In this document: piece by piece, positions 5,876-7,073 of the stretch | Position numbering within the stretch: position 1 is the first letter of the stretch | Layout: each line of letters opens with the position of its first letter | Origin: Thermoflexales bacterium | GTDB lineage: Bacteria; Chloroflexota; Anaerolineae; B4-G1; SLSP01 | NCBI GenBank assembly: GCA_015486785.1 | Contig: WFQZ01000046.1 | Location: 1-7,073 of the forward strand | DNA length: 7,073 bases | Reading direction: 5' to 3' | Translations under genes and position numbers: made by a program | The notes under the pieces: generated by a model | The model's database searches: none | What the model saw: the letters and a program-made list of their open reading frames with translations, nothing else | Told to the model about the DNA's origin: nothing

Positions 5876-5881
5876 AGGAGG
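5876..5881 (+). promoter_or_regulatory. Ribosome binding site that decides the ubiA-like start
   Basis: AGGAGG at 5876-5881 is a consensus Shine-Dalgarno with a 6-nt spacer to the ATG at 5888. This excludes the in-frame TTG at 5882, which directly abuts the site, and is better placed than the in-frame ATG at 5900. Confidence 0.85.
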
Positions 5882-5887
5882 TTGGGT

Positions 5888-6763
5888 ATGGGTCAGGCGA
5901 TGGCGTTGTTGAAGACGATGCGCCCTAAACAGTGGACGAAGAACGGGTTTATTTTCGCCCCGTTGGTGTTTGATGATAAGTTGACCAATTTGCACTATCT
6001 GGGGCGGACGGTGGCCGGGTTCTTGCTCTTTTGCGTGATTTCGGGGGTGGTGTATACGATCAACGATCTGGCAGACTTGGAGAAGGATCGCCGTCACCCG
6101 AAGAAGCGTTTTCGTCCGCTGGCGGCGGGCGATCTCTCGCCGCGTGTGGCGGTCGGTGCGGCGGTGGGGCTGAGCGTGCTTTCGCTGGGCGCGGCGGTGT
6201 GGCTGCAACCGAGTTTCGCGGCGATCTTGGGCGGTTATCTGCTGTTGCAGTTGGCCTACTCGTTCCGCTTGAAGCACGTGGTGCTGCTGGACGTGCTGAC
6301 TATCGCCGGAGGGTTCGTGCTGCGCGTGGCGGGTGGGGTGCCGCTGGTGGACGCGCTGCGTTTTTCGCCGTGGCTGTATCTATGCACGACCTTGCTGGCA
6401 CTCTTCTTGGGGCTGGGGAAGCGGCGCGGGGAGTTGGTGTTCCTCGGCGAGCAGGCGGGGCAGCACCGCGCGATCCTGGACGAGTATAACGTGACGCTGT
6501 TGGATCAGCTCATCAACACGGTTACTTCCTCCACGATTCTGGCCTACGCGCTGTACACCTTCTCCGCCGTGAATTTGCCCCCCAATCACCTGATGATGCT
6601 CACGATCCCGTTCGTGATTTACGGCCTGTTCCGTTACCTGTACTTGATTCACGTGCAAGGTTCAACGCTGGCACCCGATGAGGTGTTGCTCACCGACTTC
6701 CCGCTGCAACTTGACATCGTTTTGTGGGGCGCAAGCGCCGCGCTCATCTTGTATCTAGGATGA
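5888..6763 (+). CDS. UbiA-family prenyltransferase, decaprenyl-phosphate phosphoribosyltransferase-like
   Basis: A 291-residue integral membrane protein with about eight or nine predicted helices. The N-terminal MRPKQWTKNGFIFAPLVF (11-28) is typical of the DPPR-synthase branch. The first Asp-rich motif is NDLADLEKD (59-67), followed by RHPKKRFRPLAAG (69-81). The second conserved block is YSFRLKHVVLLDVL (124-137), with Asp135. GKRRGEL (177-183) and the late DEVLLTD (264-270) also fit this branch. In mycobacteria the homologue (Rv3806c) transfers 5-phosphoribose from PRPP to decaprenyl phosphate on the way to the arabinan donor; other bacteria carry related enzymes of less certain role. The polyprenyl chain and sugar here are unknown. 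The start is set by AGGAGG with a 6-nt spacer. A lipoprotein gene follows after 5 nt, so the two are probably co-transcribed. Confidence 0.88.
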   Translation: MGQAMALLKTMRPKQWTKNGFIFAPLVFDDKLTNLHYLGRTVAGFLLFCVISGVVYTINDLADLEKDRRHPKKRFRPLAAGDLSPRVAVGAAVGLSVLSLGAAVWLQPSFAAILGGYLLLQLAYSFRLKHVVLLDVLTIAGGFVLRVAGGVPLVDALRFSPWLYLCTTLLALFLGLGKRRGELVFLGEQAGQHRAILDEYNVTLLDQLINTVTSSTILAYALYTFSAVNLPPNHLMMLTIPFVIYGLFRYLYLIHVQGSTLAPDEVLLTDFPLQLDIVLWGASAALILYLG

Positions 6764-6768
6764 ATGAC

Positions 6769-7073
6769 ATGGCGAGCCGTTTGCTGATTCTGGTGACGCT
6801 GCTGGCCCTCTTGGGCGGTTGTGCGCCGCACGCCTTGGTGAAGGAGGTCTCGTTTTCCCCGACGGTGCTTTCCCCCAACGTGAAGCAAGCGAAGCTGACT
6901 TTCCGCTTGCCGCGTGATGCCGTGGTGGGGATTGAGTTGCGCGACGCGCAGGGACGGGCGTATACTTTCCGCCCGCCGGTGCCGCTCCACGGGCGACGGC
7001 TGCCTTACACTGTGTACTTCAACGGGGTGGTGGAGGCGTTCTCGCTCCCCGGCGATCCGACGTTCCCCTACAC
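6769..7073 (+). CDS. Putative lipoprotein with a possible Ig-like (FlgD-like) fold, 5' part only
   Basis: An ATG at 6769 opens a frame that runs out of the window, giving 101 complete codons without a stop. The product begins with a lipoprotein signal peptide: MASR, a hydrophobic run, then the lipobox LGGC with Cys18 (6820-6822). It should therefore be exported and lipid-anchored outside the cytoplasmic membrane. The mature part has alternating beta-type hydrophobics (KEVSFSPTVLSPN, KLTFRLPRDAVVGIELRDAQGR), which resembles the start of a FlgD-like or other Ig-like domain. This resemblance is weak and the rest of the protein is missing. The gene starts 5 nt after the UbiA-like stop, with an AGGA ribosome site at 6757-6760 inside the end of that gene. 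I do not recognise a specific function. Confidence 0.75.
   Translation, partial: MASRLLILVTLLALLGGCAPHALVKEVSFSPTVLSPNVKQAKLTFRLPRDAVVGIELRDAQGRAYTFRPPVPLHGRRLPYTVYFNGVVEAFSLPGDPTFPY

Noticed and set aside
5795..6277. A 160-codon minus-strand frame opposite the ubiA-like gene start
   Set aside because: It is Arg/Gln/His-rich, lies antisense to conserved UbiA motifs, and has no ribosome site or known domain.
6649..6990. A 113-codon minus-strand frame spanning the end of the ubiA-like gene and the lipoprotein
   Set aside because: It is antisense to two supported genes and shows no domain; the lipobox-containing plus-strand frame explains the region better.

Overview
The window reads as chromosomal DNA from a moderately GC-rich bacterium. 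A Chloroflexota-like (Anaerolineae-type) source is my best guess. It rests on the gene mix: a CopB-type metal pump, a DUF2142-type membrane glycosyltransferase, a decaprenyl-phosphate phosphoribosyltransferase-like UbiA protein, and an intergenic block of short GC-rich repeats. No rRNA or other taxonomic marker is present, so this is a low-confidence inference.

Layout. (1) Bases 1-480 hold the 3' end of a P1B-3 (CopB-type) heavy-metal ATPase on the + strand. Its first 70 bases are an exact reverse complement of 151-220, so the window opens with a fold-back that is probably a contig-end or amplification artefact. (2) Bases 5516 down to 444 form a tightly packed minus-strand operon. In transcription order it encodes hypoxanthine phosphoribosyltransferase (hpt), a DUF2142/GT-C-like membrane protein, an amino-methyltransferase (probably m4C), a TdeIII/MjaII-family type II restriction endonuclease, and an EamA/DMT transporter. 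The last gene overlaps the ATPase tail-to-tail by 37 bases. (3) Bases 5517-5887 are a non-coding divergent region. It holds six 22-bp tandem repeats, a perfect 15-bp-stem hairpin and three copies of a second repeat, flanked by two candidate promoters that face outward. (4) Bases 5888-7073 carry a + strand pair: a UbiA-family polyprenyl-phosphate phosphoribosyltransferase-like protein, then the start of a lipoprotein cut off by the window end.

How the genes fit together. The methylase and nuclease form a complete type II restriction-modification pair, predicted from family knowledge to act at GGNCC. They have no controller gene and no obvious promoter of their own, and sit inside an operon led by purine salvage. 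Gaps of 3-8 nt suggest translational coupling, with the methylase made before the nuclease. The two genes next to the divergent region (hpt and the UbiA homologue) both belong to families that use PRPP. The UbiA product and the GT-C-like protein could belong to a polyprenyl-phosphate-linked sugar pathway. That link is inference only.
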